Below, piece by piece: positions 1 through 7,841 of a stretch of 21,672 nt of DNA. Source of the stretch: DAHUYF01 sp035509275. GTDB taxonomy: Bacteria; Pseudomonadota; Alphaproteobacteria; ATCC43930; CGMCC-115725. The stretch spans positions 1 to 21,672 of the forward strand of contig DATJLU010000175.1 in NCBI GenBank assembly GCA_035509275.1, written 5' to 3'. A model generated the notes under the pieces. It was not told the DNA's origin and did not search any database. It saw only the letters and a program-made list of their open reading frames with translations. The position numbers were made by a program, and so were the translations under genes. Each line of letters starts with the position of its first letter. Positions within the stretch are counted from its first letter, which is position 1.

Positions 1-403
1 GAGCAGTCGGGGCCTGCTCCAGCAACACCTTCAACGCGCGCGCCGTCTCTTTGCCGCCGGGAACGCAGCGGCTGAGGCTGGTTTCGGCGCCGCCGGCAAG
101 CGCCTCGGCATAAGTCCGGCAGAGATAGCCGCATTGCCCGCAATCGAGCTGCGCCATGGCCGCCATGAGCAGCCGCTCGCGCTTGCGGCCCTGGGCGAGG
201 CTGAGGCGCTCCTCGAGCGGCAAAGCGGGATCGTGCCAGGGAAACTCCTCTTCCGGCTCGGCCGGCGGCAGCGCTGCCGTCGGCGGGGCGGCGGCGGCCG
301 CCGTCTCGGTGCCGAGATAGGCGGCGAGCCAGCCATTGAGCCAGGCGCGCTGAGCGGCGGTGAAGGGCGCGTTCTCGGGGATGAGGGGCGCGATGTAGCT
401 CAT
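1..403 (-). CDS. Sulfite reductase-type flavoprotein (alpha) subunit, N-terminal part
   Basis: Partial gene: the start codon is at 403 and the 3' end lies beyond the window edge, so only about 134 residues are visible. The N-terminus (MSYIAPLIPENAPFTAAQRAWLNGWL in two overlapping stretches) is typical of the NADPH-dependent flavoprotein subunits annotated as sulfite reductase alpha in alphaproteobacteria. The visible part ends in a cysteine cluster, DCGQCGYLC followed about 20 residues later by CVPGG, which matches the small putative 4Fe-4S domain that precedes the flavodoxin and FAD/NADPH domains in these proteins. Family knowledge says it passes electrons from NADPH to a siroheme reductase. 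It starts only 4 nt after the stop of the NirA-family gene, so the two are almost certainly one operon and the flavoprotein is the likely electron donor. Whether the substrate is nitrite or sulfite is not decided by this fragment. Confidence 0.8.
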   Translation of the reverse strand, partial: MSYIAPLIPENAPFTAAQRAWLNGWLAAYLGTETAAAAAPPTAALPPAEPEEEFPWHDPALPLEERLSLAQGRKRERLLMAAMAQLDCGQCGYLCRTYAEALAGGAETSLSRCVPGGKETARALKVLLEQAPTA

Positions 404-407
404 GGCG

Positions 408-2162
408 TCAATTCACCCCGACGAGCGCAGCTTCAGCGCCTTGGCGCAGCTCTTCCGGCGTAAAGCGCGCGGCGAAATCGTGGAAGCTCTCGCCGGCATC
501 GCGGCGGGCGAGATAGTGGCGGAGCAGCCCTTCGATGCGGCGCGGCACCTCGGCCATGGGCAGCCCGGGATAGAGCTCGCGGCCGAGCCCGCGCTCCTCG
601 CCGGCGCCGCCGCCGACATAGATGACGTAGCCTTCGACGGCGTCCTCGCCGAGCTTGGTGCCGAGCAGGCCGATATCGCCGACGTAATGCTGCGCGCAGG
701 AATGCGGGCATCCCGTGAGATGGATGTTGACGGGCTGATCGAGCGCGAGGCGGCTGTCGAGATGCGCGGCCAGGATCTGGGCCTGGCCCTTGGTGTCGGT
801 GGCGGAGAATTTGCAGCCGGTGTTGCCGGTGCAGGCGACGAGCGCGCCGCGGATATTGCTCGCGCGCCAATCGAGGCCGAGTGCGGCGATCGCCGCTTCG
901 GCTTCCGGCAACGCGGCATCGGCGACATCGGAGATCAGCAGGTTCTGCCAGACGGTGAGGCGGATCGTGCCGCTGCCGTAGCGTTCGGCGATATCGGCGA
1001 GGCCGCGCAGCTGCGCCGCGGTCATGCGCCCGACCGGCAGCACCACGCCGATATAGGAAAGCCCGGCCTGGCGCTGCGCGTGAATGCCGACATGGCCGTG
1101 CTTCAGGCGCGGCGCGCGCGGCAGGCAGGCCTCGAGCGGCAAGCGGTCGAGCGCGAAGGGCAGCAGCTTCTCGGTCTCAGCGAGGAAGCGCTCATGGCCG
1201 AGACGATCGAGCACGTATTTAAGGCGCGCGCGGTGGCGATCGGTGCGATCGCCTTCGGCGATGAAGACGCGCAGCACGGCGGCGGCAACCGCCAGGCAGT
1301 GCTCCGGCTTCACCACGACGCCGGCATCGCGCGCGAAATCGCCATGCCCGGTGATGCCGCCGAGCTGCAAGCGGAAATAAACCCCTTGCGGCACCGCTTG
1401 CCCGGCGCCGACGGCGACGGCGGCAAAGCCGATATCGTTGGTGTCCTCGAGCACGCCGATCTGGCCGCCGCCGTCGAAGGCGATGTTGAACTTGCGCGGC
1501 AGGCCGTAAAGCTCGCGGTGATTGAGGATGTAGTAATGCAGCTCGCGGGCCAGCGGGCGCGTGTCGATGAGCTCGGCGCGGTCGATGCCGGCGGTCGGGC
1601 TGCCGGTGATGTTGCGGATATTGTCGGCGCCGGCGCCGCGCGAGGTGAGCCCCAGATCCTGAATGCCGGTCAGCATGTCGATGGCGTGCGCGGCGCCGAT
1701 CTCGCGGATCTGCAGATTGGCGCGCGTCGTTACATCGGCATAGCCGCCGCCGAAGCGGAGCGCGAGATCGGCGAGGCCGCGGAATTGTGCCGCGGTGAGG
1801 ATGCCATTCGGCATGCGCAGACGGCACATGAAGGCGTTCTGCGCCGGCGCGACGTAGAAGAGGCCGTGGAACTTGTGGCGGAAGACGTCGAGGCCTTTGG
1901 GAAAGCGGCCGGAAGCGGCGTTCTCGCGCATCGCGTCCCAGAGGTCGAGCGGCTCCTGCTCGCGCTTGGCCTGCTCCTCGGGCACGAGCTTGCCGCCGGC
2001 GGCGATGACGCGATCCTGCGCCGCCCGGCGGATATCGACCGGCCCCGGCGCAGCGGATGGCGCGGCGGCCACCCCCTGTGCCGCGCGCCGCGCCATCACA
2101 CCGCCCAGAAACCCTTCGAGATACTGTTTCTGCTCCTCGGTAAAGCCGAGATCAGAATCCAT
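408..2162 (-). CDS. nirA: NirA-family siroheme/4Fe-4S nitrite or sulfite reductase
   Basis: The protein is 584 aa from the ATG at 2162. This start was chosen over a longer reading frame (to 2384) because MDSDLGFTEEQKQYLEGFLGG is the usual NirA-family N-terminus and a sigma-54 promoter lies just upstream. It contains the duplicated nitrite/sulfite reductase architecture. The C-terminal half carries the siroheme/4Fe-4S ligands: C444 and C450 in CTGNTGC, and C485 and C489 in GCPHSC. Enzymes of this family reduce nitrite to ammonia or sulfite to sulfide by six electrons, in the cytoplasm. Three local facts favour nitrite: the divergent NirC-type transporter, the sigma-54 element expected for nitrogen-regulated genes, and the family name-giver. 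The adjacent sulfite-reductase-like flavoprotein keeps sulfite open. Family assignment is firm; substrate is inferred. Confidence 0.85.
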   Translation of the reverse strand: MDSDLGFTEEQKQYLEGFLGGVMARRAAQGVAAAPSAAPGPVDIRRAAQDRVIAAGGKLVPEEQAKREQEPLDLWDAMRENAASGRFPKGLDVFRHKFHGLFYVAPAQNAFMCRLRMPNGILTAAQFRGLADLALRFGGGYADVTTRANLQIREIGAAHAIDMLTGIQDLGLTSRGAGADNIRNITGSPTAGIDRAELIDTRPLARELHYYILNHRELYGLPRKFNIAFDGGGQIGVLEDTNDIGFAAVAVGAGQAVPQGVYFRLQLGGITGHGDFARDAGVVVKPEHCLAVAAAVLRVFIAEGDRTDRHRARLKYVLDRLGHERFLAETEKLLPFALDRLPLEACLPRAPRLKHGHVGIHAQRQAGLSYIGVVLPVGRMTAAQLRGLADIAERYGSGTIRLTVWQNLLISDVADAALPEAEAAIAALGLDWRASNIRGALVACTGNTGCKFSATDTKGQAQILAAHLDSRLALDQPVNIHLTGCPHSCAQHYVGDIGLLGTKLGEDAVEGYVIYVGGGAGEERGLGRELYPGLPMAEVPRRIEGLLRHYLARRDAGESFHDFAARFTPEELRQGAEAALVGVN

Positions 2163-2192
2163 CGCCCAACTGCCTTGCCCCTCGCCCCTCGA

Positions 2193-2208
2193 AGCAAGCC
2201 CGATGCCA
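2193..2208 (-). promoter_or_regulatory. Sigma-54 (-24/-12) promoter for the NirA-family gene
   Basis: On the minus strand the bases read TGGCATCGGGCTTGCT, against the RpoN consensus TGGCAC-N5-TTGC(A/T). Only the sixth base differs. The invariant GG (2207-2206) and GC (2195-2194) are separated by exactly 10 bases, as RpoN requires. The predicted start of transcription is near 2183, leaving a leader of about 21 nt before the ATG at 2162. Not experimentally known. Confidence 0.7.
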
Positions 2209-2442
2209 GCAGCGCTGAAATCGGGCAAACCCCAGGCGAGCCAAGGCGTTATGGCGCGCGGCCGGGGCGGTCGGAGAGCGGCATGGGCAGGCCCTGCCTG
2301 TTCTTGCGGCGCGCCTCGATCGCACCTGCCCCGATTTTGCGCAGCCGCCGCCCTGCCCAGGAATCGATCAGCGGCCCGCGGCAATTTGAGCAGATCAACC
2401 CGCGGTCGGAGCCGACGGGGCGGGATCCCGGGCTTCCCGCGA

Positions 2443-2458
2443 TGGCACGCTTCTTGCG
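2443..2458 (+). promoter_or_regulatory. Sigma-54 (-24/-12) promoter for the NirC-type transporter
   Basis: The bases read TGGCACGCTTCTTGCG, matching TGGCAC-N5-TTGC. GG (2444-2445) and GC (2456-2457) are exactly 10 bases apart. The predicted transcription start is near 2469, followed by a GGAGG ribosome binding site at 2481-2485 and the ATG at 2492. This is the best sigma-54 match in the window. Confidence 0.75.
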
Positions 2459-2491
2459 GAAAATCGCGCCGAAGACAGCGGGAGGCCCCGG

Positions 2492-3304
2492 ATGTATCTC
2501 GAGACGGTCGACCACTTCGCCGAGGTCGCGGAGAAGCGCAGCCTCTTCCTGAAGCGCTCGCCTCTCGGCTTCTGGGTGAGCGCGATGATGGCCGGCGCTT
2601 ATGTCGGGCTTGGCATCATCCTCATCTTCAGCGTCGGCTCCGATGCCGATCCGGCCTATCGCCCGCTGATCATGGGCGCCTCGTTCGGCATCGCCCTCAC
2701 CCTCGTCATCTTCGCCGGCTCCGATCTCTTCACCGGCCACACCATGTTCATGCCGCTGGGGCTGCTGCGCCGGCGCGTCGGCTGGGGCGAGCTGCTCTCC
2801 TGCTGGGCCGTCTCCTGGCTCGGCAATCTGGCGGGAGCGGCGCTGCTGGCCGTGATCTTCGTGATCGGCGGCGGCGGCCTCGTGCTGCATGCCAAGAGCG
2901 GCCTGATCATGACCGTGGCCGCGGCCAAGATGACGGCGCCGGCGCTCATGCTCTTCGCCCGCGCCATCCTCTGCAACTGGCTGGTCTGCCTCGCCATCTG
3001 GATGTCGGCGCGAATGACCAGCGATGCCGCCAAATGCATCGCCATCTTCTGGTGCCTCTTCGCCTTCATCGGCAGCGGCTATGAGCATTCGGTCGCCAAC
3101 ATGACGCTGCTCGCCATCGCGCTGATGGGCGAGCATCCCGACACCGTCTCGATCGCGGGTCTGGTGCACAATCTGCTCTGGGTGACGCTCGGCAACATCG
3201 TCAGCGGCGCCGGCATCATGGGCGTCGGCTATTGGGTGATGGCGCGGCCGAGCGAGCCGCAGCCGCTGCTGGTCGGTGCCCGGGACGCGGCGGCCGGGGA
3301 CTGA
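2492..3304 (+). CDS. nirC: Formate/nitrite transporter family protein, NirC type
   Basis: The 270-aa integral membrane protein belongs to the FNT family (pentameric anion channels of the inner membrane). It has about six hydrophobic segments. The family signature AGSDLFTGHTMF is clear and is closer to the NirC form (TGHTM) than to FocA. The central-pore histidine region reads GSGYEHSVANM, as in FNT channels. The ATG at 2492 follows a good GGAGG at 2481-2485. The gene is divergent from the NirA-family reductase and has its own sigma-54 element, so nitrite uptake for assimilation is the most economical role. Formate or other small anions cannot be excluded, because substrate does not follow strictly from sequence. 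The last 20 or so residues form a polar tail. Confidence 0.85.
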   Translation: MYLETVDHFAEVAEKRSLFLKRSPLGFWVSAMMAGAYVGLGIILIFSVGSDADPAYRPLIMGASFGIALTLVIFAGSDLFTGHTMFMPLGLLRRRVGWGELLSCWAVSWLGNLAGAALLAVIFVIGGGGLVLHAKSGLIMTVAAAKMTAPALMLFARAILCNWLVCLAIWMSARMTSDAAKCIAIFWCLFAFIGSGYEHSVANMTLLAIALMGEHPDTVSIAGLVHNLLWVTLGNIVSGAGIMGVGYWVMARPSEPQPLLVGARDAAAGD

Positions 3305-3350
3305 CGGGGTTTTTCGCGTTCCTTTTCGCGTTGGGGGGTGGGGGGCTATT

Positions 3351-3379
3351 CTCCCGGCGGGCACGTCGCCCGCCGGGAG
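3351..3379 (+). promoter_or_regulatory. Perfect hairpin burying the RBS of the VOC gene
   Basis: Bases 3351-3362 and 3368-3379 are exact reverse complements: a 12-bp GC-rich stem with a 5-nt ACGTC loop. The downstream arm ends in CCGGGAG, which contains most of the GGGAGGAG ribosome binding site that precedes the GTG at 3387. No T-run follows, so it does not look like a simple terminator. It may hold down translation or affect the 3' end of the transporter transcript. The fold is seen in the sequence; the role is inference. Confidence 0.55.
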
Positions 3380-3386
3380 GAGAGCT

Positions 3387-3803
3387 GTGACCGCCGGATT
3401 CCGCCTGCTCGCCCTCGATCACGTGGTGCTGCGCACGCCCGATCTCGCGCGCGCGCAAGCCTTTTATTGCGACGTACTCGGCTGCACCGTCGAGAAATGG
3501 CAGGAGCCGCTCGGCCTGTTGCAGCTGCGCGCCGGCGCGTCGCTCATCGACCTCGTCACGCTCGAGGGTCCGCTCGGCCGCGCCGGGGGCGCGGCGGCGG
3601 GACGCGAGGGGCGCAATCTCGACCATTTCTGCCTGCGCATCGCGCCCTTCGACGCGGCATCGCTTCGCGCCCATCTCGCCGCGCACGGCATCGCCGCCGG
3701 CGAGGTGGCGCAGCGCTATGGCGCTGAAGGCAGCGGCCCGTCGCTCTATATCAGCGATCCCGACGGCAATGTCGTCGAGCTCAAAGGCCCGCCGCAGCCA
3801 TGA
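3387..3803 (+). CDS. VOC (glyoxalase/bleomycin-resistance fold) family protein
   Basis: The protein is 138 aa from a GTG start at 3387. This start was chosen because GGGAGGAG lies 5-10 nt upstream and because the VOC fold begins directly after it (LDHVVLRTPDL). Longer in-frame starts would run back through the hairpin. The pattern of a glyoxalase-like metalloprotein is visible: H12 in LDHVVL, H80 in LDHFCLRI and E131 in GNVVELKG are the likely metal ligands, and SDPDGNVVE is the characteristic C-terminal motif. Substrate is unknown; the family includes lyases, dioxygenases and resistance proteins. It is followed after 27 nt by the DUF202 gene. Confidence 0.8.
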   Translation: MTAGFRLLALDHVVLRTPDLARAQAFYCDVLGCTVEKWQEPLGLLQLRAGASLIDLVTLEGPLGRAGGAAAGREGRNLDHFCLRIAPFDAASLRAHLAAHGIAAGEVAQRYGAEGSGPSLYISDPDGNVVELKGPPQP

Positions 3804-3830
3804 CTCACCGCTAACCGGAGAGCCACCGCC

Positions 3831-4214
3831 ATGCTGCGCAGCTTCAGCGACCATGCCGCCAATGAGCGGACCTTTCTCGCCTGGATCCGCACCGGCATCG
3901 CCGTGCTGGGCTTCGGCTTCGTCATCGAGAAATTTAACGTCTTCCTGCTCGCCATCGTGTCGACGGCGACGACGCGGCCGGACCTCATGAGCCATCTCGA
4001 GCGGCTCGCCGGCCCGCTCGGCCGCGACGAGGGTCTGGCGCTGATGATCGTCGGCGTCCTCATCATGCTGATCGGCGGCCTGCGCTATATTCGCACCGAC
4101 CGACTGATCGACGATCCCGAGGTGCGCGAGGGCAGCGGGCGCATCGAGGTGCTGACCGCCGCCGGGCTGGCATTGCTCGCCTCGGTATTCTGTGTCTATC
4201 TCGTGGTCAGCTGA
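3831..4214 (+). CDS. DUF202 (YidH-like) inner membrane protein
   Basis: The 127-aa protein starts with the DUF202 hallmark AANERTFLAWIRTGIAVLGFG near its N-terminus. It has three hydrophobic segments: about residues 20-45, about 75-87 and about 107-126. The last segment runs to the C-terminus. The ATG at 3831 follows GGAGAG about 10 nt upstream. Members of this family are small inner-membrane proteins of uncertain function. It sits between the VOC gene and the nucleotidase on the same strand, but these neighbours do not suggest a role. Confidence 0.85.
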   Translation: MLRSFSDHAANERTFLAWIRTGIAVLGFGFVIEKFNVFLLAIVSTATTRPDLMSHLERLAGPLGRDEGLALMIVGVLIMLIGGLRYIRTDRLIDDPEVREGSGRIEVLTAAGLALLASVFCVYLVVS

Positions 4215-4227
4215 GCCGTCCACACCG

Positions 4228-4932
4228 ATGATGTCCGCTTCCCCCGATCACAAGCCGCGCGGCCGCCCGCTGCACGAGATCGAGACCTGGATCTTCGATC
4301 TCGACAACACGCTTTACCCGTCGCGCTGCAATCTCTTCGCCGAGGCCGAGGCGCGCATGGCCGAGTTCATCGTCCATGAGCTCGGCCTCGCCCTCACCGT
4401 CGAGGATGCGCACGCGCTGCGCCGCCGCTTCTTTCTCGATCACGGCACCACCTTGCGCGGCCTGATGCTCGAGCATGGCATCGCGCCCAAGGCTTTCCTC
4501 GATTATGTCCATGACATCGATCTGTCGCCGGTGCCGCCCGACCCGGCGCTGGTCGACGCCATCGCGGCGCTGCCCGGCCGCAAGCTCATTTTCACCAACG
4601 GCACCGAGGATTATGCCGAGCGCGTCATCGCCCGCATCGGCCTCAGCGGGCATTTCCTCGCCATTCACGACATCATCGCCTGCGGCTACCTGCCGAAGCC
4701 CGATCCCAGCGGCTATGCCGCGCTGATCGAGCGGCACGGGATCGAGCCGGGCACGGCGCTGATGGTCGAGGACATGGCGCGCAACCTGGTGCCGGCAGCA
4801 GCGCTCGGCATGACCACCGCCTGGGTGCAGACCCCCAAGGACTGGGCGCGCGAGGGCGCCGGTGCCGAGGACATCCACCATGTCATCGACGACCTGGCGC
4901 CGTGGCTGAGGGCGGCGCTGCGGGGTGGATAG
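4228..4932 (+). CDS. Pyrimidine 5'-nucleotidase, HAD superfamily
   Basis: The protein is 234 aa from ATG 4228; an adjacent ATG at 4231 is equally possible and no clear ribosome binding site separates them. A longer frame from 4192 would overlap the DUF202 gene and was not used. HAD motifs are all present: motif I FDLDNTLYP with nucleophile D24 and D26, motif II TNGT near 123-126, the motif III lysine K157 in LPKPDPSGY, and motif IV VEDMARN with E181 and D182. The family (SDT1/PHM8-like) dephosphorylates pyrimidine nucleoside monophosphates. Its place just before dapD is common in alphaproteobacteria and supports the assignment. Confidence 0.85.
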   Translation: MMSASPDHKPRGRPLHEIETWIFDLDNTLYPSRCNLFAEAEARMAEFIVHELGLALTVEDAHALRRRFFLDHGTTLRGLMLEHGIAPKAFLDYVHDIDLSPVPPDPALVDAIAALPGRKLIFTNGTEDYAERVIARIGLSGHFLAIHDIIACGYLPKPDPSGYAALIERHGIEPGTALMVEDMARNLVPAAALGMTTAWVQTPKDWAREGAGAEDIHHVIDDLAPWLRAALRGG

Positions 4933-5242
4933 CTGTCAGCGATCAGCCAAGATCGAAGCCCCTCCCCCCTTGAGGGGGAGGGCTAGGGAGGGGGGGTCGC
5001 TCGCGCCGTAGGCGCGAGCGTCATTTCGATCGTCGGTGCTCGCAAGGCGAAGCCGTGCGGCGGCTACCCCCCACCCTTCATCTCGCGCCGAGGCTAGCCC
5101 GGACGGTGCGGCTCTCGCGATTGCTGCGCAATCGCTGACGCCGCCAAGGACGAACGCGCGAAGCGCGTTCGCCTTGGGTTGACAGGCTTCGGCCCCTGCC
5201 GCATGGTTCGGCCGCCCCGACAGCTTTGGGCTCCTCTGCCGC
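4933..5242. repeat. Gene-free stretch with four perfect intergenic hairpins
   Basis: This 310-bp stretch between the nucleotidase gene and dapD holds four perfect inverted repeats. They are 4960-4982 (9-bp arms, 5-nt loop; C-rich then G-rich), 4998-5020 (10-bp arms, GTA loop), 5117-5135 (8-bp arms, TGC loop) and 5151-5171 (9-bp arms, GAA loop, extended by AAGG/CCTT across a one-base bulge). None is followed by a good T-run. Short perfect palindromes of this kind are typical of dispersed intergenic repeat families, but only a genome-wide search can show that. No conserved small ORF was recognised. Confidence 0.55.
5179..5207 (+). promoter_or_regulatory. Possible dapD promoter
   Basis: A perfect -35 hexamer TTGACA lies at 5179-5184. 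Seventeen bases on is CATGGT (5202-5207), a weak -10 with three of six matches to TATAAT. The start of dapD is 36 nt further on. The -35 is good, the -10 poor. Confidence 0.3.
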
Positions 5243-6099
<857 letters not shown>

Positions 6100-6100
<1 letters not shown>

Positions 6101-7272
6101 TGACCTTGATCCGCCGCAACGAGCCGGTCGATCCCGTCGCGCTTGCCGCCGAGCTGATCCGCCGGCCGAGCGTCACGCCTCGGGATGAAGGCGCCATTCC
6201 GCATCTGGCGCGCGTGCTGGAGGGGCTCGGCTTTGCCTGCGAGCTGCAGACCTTCAGCGAGCCCGGCACCGAGCCGGTGCTCAACCTCTATGCCCGCTTC
6301 GGCACGGGCGGACGCAATTTCTGCTTTGCCGGCCATACCGATGTCGTGCCCCCAGGCGATCTGGCGGCCTGGACGATCGCGCCGTTCACCGGTCAGATCG
6401 AGAACGGCACGCTGCATGGCCGCGGCGCCGCCGACATGAAAGGCGCGATCGCCTGCTTCGCCGCCGCCGCCGCGCGCTTCCTCGCCGAGCGCGGCGCCGG
6501 CTTTCAAGGCTCGATCAGCCTCCTCATCACCGGCGATGAGGAAGGCGTCTCGATCAACGGCACGAAGAAGCTGCTCGACTGGCTGGCGGCGCGCGGCGAG
6601 CGGCTCGATGCCTGCGTCGTCGGCGAGCCGACCAACGCCCAGAGGATGGGCGACATGGTGAAGATCGGCCGGCGCGGCAGCATGAACGGCACGCTCACCG
6701 TCGAGGGCGTGCAGGGGCATACGGCTTATCCGCATCTCGCCGACAATGCCGCGCATCGCCTCATCGCCATGCTGCAGGCGCTGACGGCGACGCCGCTCGA
6801 TGAGGCGACGGCGCATTTCCAGCCTTCGACCCTGCAGGTCTCGACCATCGACATCGGCAATCCCGCCGCCAATGTCATTCCCGGCCGCGCGCGCGCCGTC
6901 TTCAACATCCGCTTCAACGACCGCTGGACGAGCGCGAGCCTCAGGGACTGGCTCAAGGCCAAGTTCGATGCGGTCGGCGGCCGCTACACGCTCGACATCC
7001 ATGTCAGTGGCGAATCCTTCCTGACGCCGCCGGGCGAGCTCAGCCAGATCGTCGCCGCTTCCATCGCGCAGGTCACCGGCAGCCAGCCAGAGCTCAGCAC
7101 CACCGGCGGCACCTCGGATGCGCGCTTCATCCATCGCTATTGCGAGGTCGCCGAGTTCGGCCTCGTCGGTCTCACCATGCACAAGGTGGACGAGCGCGTG
7201 CCGGTCGCCGACATGGCGGCGCTCACCGAGATCTACCACGCCGTGCTCGACCGCTATTTTCCGGCGGCGTGA
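6100..7272 (+). CDS. dapE: Succinyl-diaminopimelate desuccinylase
   Basis: The 390-aa zinc amidohydrolase removes succinate from N-succinyl-LL-diaminopimelate, a later step of the same pathway as the upstream dapD. The two-zinc M20 active site is complete: H79 and D81 in FAGHTDVVPPGD, D112 in GRGAADMKG, catalytic E147 and ligand E148 in TGDEEG, E176 in VVGEPTN, and the last histidine in LTMHKVDERVP. The central dimerisation domain begins around GSMNGTLTVEGVQGH. The ATG at 6100 shares its first base with the dapD stop; longer in-frame starts lie inside dapD and were rejected. The next gene begins 2 nt after the stop. Confidence 0.97.
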
Positions 7273-7274
7273 CG

Positions 7275-7841
7275 ATGGTGCCGAGCCTGCGCGAAGTCTC
7301 GAACGGGATGTATGGCGCCTGGCGGCTCGCCTGCCTCGACCCGGCGGCGATGAACTGGTTCGCGCGCGGCGTCGAGGGCGTCTGGCGCTCCTTCTGGGCG
7401 GCGGCGATCGCCTATCCCGGCTTCGTCCTGCTGGTATCGCTGATGGTAGCGCCGGAGCAATGGGCGGAAGCGGGCGGCTTCCGCATCATGCTGGTCGAGA
7501 GCATCGGCTATGTCGTGGCCTGGACCGCCTTCCCGCTGATCATGCTGCCCTTCTGCCGCTGGCTCGAGCGCGACGAGCAATGCCTCGACTTCATCACCGC
7601 CTATAACTGGTCGCAGGTGCTGCAGACCGTGCTGGCGCTGATCGGTCTCATCGCCTTCCGCTTTCTCACCCCGGCCGCGGGCCTGCCGGTCTACCTGGTG
7701 TTGCTGCTCGCGCGGCTCACCTACGAGTGGTTCATTGCCCGCACCGCGCTCGAGGCCGGCGGCGTCGCCGCGACCACCGTCGTCCTCATCGACCTCGTGC
7801 TCAGCGAGGCGGTGGCGCAGGTCACCCAGAGCCTCTATTGA
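7275..7841 (+). CDS. Conserved-looking membrane protein of unknown function
   Basis: I do not recognise a named family for this 188-aa protein. It opens with a polar stretch containing MYGAWRLACLDPAAMNWF, followed by hydrophobic segments at about residues 42-58, 75-95, 115-150 and 160-175, which suggests four or five membrane spans. The ATG at 7275 follows the dapE stop by two bases. The stop overlaps a TTG start of the next gene by four bases, so it appears to be cotranscribed with dapDE and the ExoD-like gene. The position suggests an operon partner but not a biochemical role. Confidence 0.75.
   Translation: MVPSLREVSNGMYGAWRLACLDPAAMNWFARGVEGVWRSFWAAAIAYPGFVLLVSLMVAPEQWAEAGGFRIMLVESIGYVVAWTAFPLIMLPFCRWLERDEQCLDFITAYNWSQVLQTVLALIGLIAFRFLTPAAGLPVYLVLLLARLTYEWFIARTALEAGGVAATTVVLIDLVLSEAVAQVTQSLY

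Larger units (their letters stand above)
2163..2491. promoter_or_regulatory. Divergent nirA/nirC control region
   Basis: This 329-bp gene-free stretch separates the two divergent genes. A sigma-54 element lies at each end (2193-2208 minus, 2443-2458 plus), leaving about 234 bp between them where an enhancer-binding activator such as NtrC could bind. I looked for NtrC-type dyads and found none that is convincing. A small palindrome, GGCAG-GCC-CTGCC at 2286-2298, is present but is not diagnostic. No coding potential beyond shadows was accepted here. Confidence 0.6.

Noticed and set aside
2286..2298. GGCAG-GCC-CTGCC as an NtrC or other activator site between nirA and nirC
   Set aside because: The arms are short and GC-rich, and they do not match an NtrC dyad; chance is likely in this base composition.
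402..2552. Open frame of 716 codons antisense to the NirA-family gene
   Set aside because: The minus-strand frame has full siroheme and Fe-S motifs, whereas this one has only alanine- and glutamate-rich low-complexity sequence and runs into the transporter gene.
3330..3346. G-quadruplex candidate in GGGGGGTGGGGGG
   Set aside because: There are two G runs rather than four separated tracts, so an ordinary intramolecular quadruplex is not well supported.
4192..4230. Upstream ATG extension of the pyrimidine 5'-nucleotidase
   Set aside because: It would overlap the DUF202 gene, and the extra residues (MSISWSAEPSTP) are the shadow of that gene's end.
4998..5020. Hairpin as terminator of the nucleotidase gene
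   Set aside because: The stem is perfect, but no T-run follows on either strand, so it was kept as a repeat and not a terminator.
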